Source: a virus. From it: a stretch of 48,436 bases of DNA. Every line of letters starts with the position of its first letter. Position 1 is the stretch's first letter. The notes beneath the pieces are model-generated. The model was given only the letters and a program-made list of their open reading frames with translations, made no database searches and had not been told where the DNA came from. The position numbers and the translations under genes were made by a program. Positions 46,176-48,436 of the stretch are shown here, one piece after another. The stretch is from positions 1 to 48,436 of IMG/VR virus record IMGVR_UViG_3300036045_000021. One strand, written 5' to 3'.

Positions 46176-48182
46176 ATGCCCTCGCCTAGCTTTCGCTCGG
46201 AGTCGCACAACTACAATTATTCGTCGTCGCAGACGACGTTCACGATGACGGAGCCGTCTGGGGCGGCTCAGGATGATATCCTTGTAGCGTGCTTCATCGT
46301 CGCGAGCAGCGTGTCTTCCATCACGCTGCCTACTGACTGGCTCCTGATTTCGCGGGGCGGCAACGACACTGCCCCTTATTCCTGGTTTATCGCAGCGATC
46401 CGGCGGGGTGCTAGCGCCCCGGCTCTTGCCGTGTCTTGGAGCCCCACACGTAACTGGGAGTGGGTGTGTCTCGCAATCTCGGGGGTGCCGGCATCGATAG
46501 CCCTCAAAGATGTATTTGAGCAGGCGCACCAAGGCAACTGGCGCACTGGCAATGATCCCGATCCGCCGGCAGCCACGACACAGACGGCAGATACTCTCGC
46601 GCTCGCTGTAGGTAGGGCTTGGAGTGGATTTGCGAATGCCGGAACGATAAACGACGGGTTCACGATCGGATTTAGCGGCGCTCCGTCGGGGCAAACGGGT
46701 TTCGCGACCTGCATCGGATACAAGCAGGTCGCGGCGGCGAATACGACAGTCGACCCGCTGATCACAAATACGTCGTCAGGTTCATCGAGCTTCGATGCAT
46801 CGCTGGTGATCATAGCGACTGAACCGCGACCGACATCGTCGGTTTTGCCCGTCGGCAATTCACACACCTTCGGCACCAATAAGTGCGCCCGGCCTCACGT
46901 GAAACCGGGGCAGTGTCTGGTTGCAACAGCACACGGTTTCAACGCCTCCGGATTCGTTGCACAACTGCAGGCGCCGGCAGGCTGGACCCAGGTGCAGCTA
47001 ATGCCCGCGTGGATCTCGTTCCAGGGCGATCCTGATGCAGAATGGGACGTGGCCGGTCAATGGTATCGCATCGCAGACTCGTCGGACGAGACAACTACTG
47101 AGTGGACCTGGACAGGCATTGACAACACCGAGGTTCGGCTGACTATTGCGAGTTACGCAAATGTAGACTCTTCGGCGCCTCTCGGCGCGACGCCGACCAA
47201 CGATTCGCGGAATAGCGAGAATGCTACAAACACGGCTGTTGCGCCGACTACAACGGTCGCCCGCAATGGGTCGAGGTCTATTGTCGCGATCGCGCCCTAT
47301 TCGGTCGCTCCGGCCGTGCCGGCGGGCTACTCGCCGCGTTCCGAGTCGCTCACACAAATTCGGACATTCGACAAAGCAGTAAATGCGGGCCCAACCGGAT
47401 CAATAAGCTCGGCGCTTGGGGCGGCGCAGCCGTGGGGCGCGATGCAAATGGTGCTGCAGCCGATCGACAACTCCGTGCCGGGGCGCTTGCTGCAGCAGCC
47501 CATGGCGCGCGGCGTGTCGCTGCGCTCTGCCGACCCCGCGGCGCTCATGTGGGGCCGCGGGTTGCTCGTGCCAGGTAGTCCCGCCGCGACCGCCACGGCG
47601 ATCGAGGGCTTCGGTCATGCGATAGGCGGCGGTTTTGGCTTGGCCGTCGGCGCGCCAGACGGCTTCGCTTTTGGCGCCAGTTTTGGCTCAAGCTTCGGAG
47701 CTGCGCTCAGCGCTGCACAGGCGCTAGGAGGCGGCAACAGTGCTGGTGCCGGTATCGGTGCGGCCAGCAGCGCGCCGCAGGCGCAGAGCGCCGGTACGGC
47801 CCTGGGATTGTCTTCTGCCGGTGGACTCGCGGCGCCGTTGGCGCTCGGAGTCGGCACAGCGACTGCATCAGCTTGCGCCGCTGGTGTCTCGGTGGCGGAG
47901 TGCCGCGCTAGCGGTACAGCTGTTGGCGCTGCATGCGCGGCAGGTGTCGGGGTCGGAGACGTTCTTGGTGCGGGCTTCGGGCGCGCCGTTGGCGTTGCGC
48001 TGGCGCGTGGTGTTGCGGCGTCCGTCAGTGCGTGCACAGGGAGCGCTTATGGCTGGGGGCTCGGCTTTATTGACCAGACCCAGCAAGTGGGCGGACTGAC
48101 CGCAGAGAGCGCCGTTCTGGGCGACGTGCTGGCCGAGAGCGCCGTGCTGGGCGACGTTGAAGCATCGTCCGTCGTGCTTTGA
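46176..48182 (+). CDS. Large repetitive tail appendage protein
   Basis: A 668-residue protein. Residues ~1-230 and ~230-420 hold two related strand modules (each with a pattern like DDILVACFIV..W..ISRGG and PGQCLVATAHG..WTQVQL). Residues ~470-640 are Gly/Ala/Ser-rich, with a repeated ALG/GAG theme and no long uniform charge (FGHAIGGGFGLAVGAPDGFA). The end carries a decapeptide repeat AESAVLGDV(L/E) at 48102-48161, then ASSVVL. It could form a long fibre with a terminal strand stack. A strong terminator follows. Confidence 0.7.
   Translation: MPSPSFRSESHNYNYSSSQTTFTMTEPSGAAQDDILVACFIVASSVSSITLPTDWLLISRGGNDTAPYSWFIAAIRRGASAPALAVSWSPTRNWEWVCLAISGVPASIALKDVFEQAHQGNWRTGNDPDPPAATTQTADTLALAVGRAWSGFANAGTINDGFTIGFSGAPSGQTGFATCIGYKQVAAANTTVDPLITNTSSGSSSFDASLVIIATEPRPTSSVLPVGNSHTFGTNKCARPHVKPGQCLVATAHGFNASGFVAQLQAPAGWTQVQLMPAWISFQGDPDAEWDVAGQWYRIADSSDETTTEWTWTGIDNTEVRLTIASYANVDSSAPLGATPTNDSRNSENATNTAVAPTTTVARNGSRSIVAIAPYSVAPAVPAGYSPRSESLTQIRTFDKAVNAGPTGSISSALGAAQPWGAMQMVLQPIDNSVPGRLLQQPMARGVSLRSADPAALMWGRGLLVPGSPAATATAIEGFGHAIGGGFGLAVGAPDGFAFGASFGSSFGAALSAAQALGGGNSAGAGIGAASSAPQAQSAGTALGLSSAGGLAAPLALGVGTATASACAAGVSVAECRASGTAVGAACAAGVGVGDVLGAGFGRAVGVALARGVAASVSACTGSAYGWGLGFIDQTQQVGGLTAESAVLGDVLAESAVLGDVEASSVVL
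48102..48161 (+). repeat. 30-bp tandem repeat encoding AESAVLGDV(L/E)
   Basis: The unit GCAGAGAGCGCCGTTCTGGG is followed by GCGACGTGCTG at 48102, and a near copy begins at 48132, so the period is 30 bp (10 residues). A partial third unit (ASSVVL) ends the protein. Such short beta repeats are common at fibre C-termini. Confidence 0.7.
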
Positions 48183-48224
48183 CCGCGGTCAGCTGCCATA
48201 AACCAGCCGCGATGCCACACCCAA

Positions 48225-48258
48225 GAGCCCCCGTTGCCCTCACCGGCAGCGGGGGCTC
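48225..48258. terminator. Rho-independent-type hairpin ending the late operon
   Basis: GAGCCCCCGTTGCC (48225-48238) pairs with GGCAGCGGGGGCTC (48245-48258), 13 Watson-Crick pairs and one wobble, with a 6-nt loop CTCACC. A T-containing tail (GGTGCTTTGTGT) follows. It lies between the appendage gene and the convergent J-domain gene and may serve both directions. Confidence 0.85.
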
Positions 48259-48272
48259 GGTGCTTTGTGTGC

Positions 48273-48436
48273 CTACGAGCACCCACCGTAGTGGCGCCGC
48301 ATCTCCTCGCGCGCGCGGTTGAGCTCCGCCATCGCGGCGTCGCTGCCGCCGCGATCCGGGTGGGCCGCACGAGCCAGCTCCCGGTACTTGGCGTCGCACA
48401 TGGTCAAGTCGAGGAAGCGAACCGCGCCCTCCTCGA
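48273..48436 (-). CDS. C-terminal part of a J-domain (DnaJ-like) protein, partial
   Basis: The last 53 residues of a reverse-strand protein whose start lies beyond the window. It shows the HPD loop and helix III of a J-domain: KYRELARAAHPDRGGSDAAM, then AELNRAREEMRR. The J-domain stimulates the Hsp70 ATPase. As the chain ends right after the domain, this is a C-terminal J-domain protein. Whether it is phage or host cannot be decided here. Its 3' end faces the late operon across the hairpin. Confidence 0.8.
   Translation of the reverse strand, partial: EEGAVRFLDLTMCDAKYRELARAAHPDRGGSDAAMAELNRAREEMRRHYGGCS

Overview
The window is most of a tailed temperate phage (prophage) with a contractile tail. 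It sits in, or comes from, a high-GC Gram-negative bacterium. The base composition, the lipoprotein signal on a formylglycine-type sulfatase and the style of the lysis proteins fit Myxococcota or a related deltaproteobacterial lineage, but that placement is inference. The left edge begins inside the last 25 bases of a CCA-encoding tRNA or tmRNA gene, a classic integration site. No integrase, transposase or repressor is visible and no second copy of the RNA-gene end is present, so the right-hand att site and integrase probably lie beyond the right edge.

Layout. 1-1030: possible attachment site, putative recombinase/operator repeats, then a run of tiny translationally coupled genes ending in a sigma-region-4-like DNA-binding protein. 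1026-4618: replication and accessory genes. A replication-initiator-like protein carries palindromic iterons inside its own coding sequence (candidate origin), and an Ala/Val-rich protein is encoded by expanded tandem repeats. 4602-6669: terminase. 6705-13088: an adhesin/cargo island inserted between terminase and portal, with a 1278-residue collagen-containing tailspike, a lectin-like protein and a reverse-strand lipoprotein sulfatase. 13208-22967: Mu-like head genes (DUF935 portal, MuF minor head protein fused to a kinase-like domain and an ADP-ribosyltransferase, protease/scaffold, decoration protein, major capsid, gp36-like and gpG-like connectors), interrupted by a two-gene reverse-strand cassette at 17715-18283. 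23046-26774: a reverse-strand operon of about seven genes with an IbrA/IbrB-like pair (PAPS-reductase-like plus ParB-like). 26867-40941: Mu-like tail genes in canonical order (gp37, gp38, sheath, tube, frameshifted assembly chaperone, tape measure, N-like circularisation protein, hub, spike, gp25, J, I) and then tail-tip genes. 40982-44557: lysis cassette with a holin-like protein, a papain-like protease, a lysozyme-like enzyme, an amidase with a peptidoglycan-binding domain, and a spanin-like protein. 44554-48182: more appendage proteins. 48225-48258: a strong hairpin terminator. 48273-48436: the end of a convergent J-domain gene.

How it works together. The virion is a Mu-type myovirus, but without Mu transposition genes. 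Replication looks lambda-like, with an initiator and internal iterons, and integration looks site-specific at an RNA gene. Three reverse-strand cassettes interrupt the forward structural operon: sulfatase, the small pair beside the MuF-ADP-ribosyltransferase, and the IbrAB-like operon. They look like cargo (morons) expressed independently of the lytic programme. The most novel candidates are the three-domain MuF toxin with a possible convergent immunity pair, the IbrAB-like operon with its own promoter and possible leaderless first gene, and the sulfatase/tailspike island.
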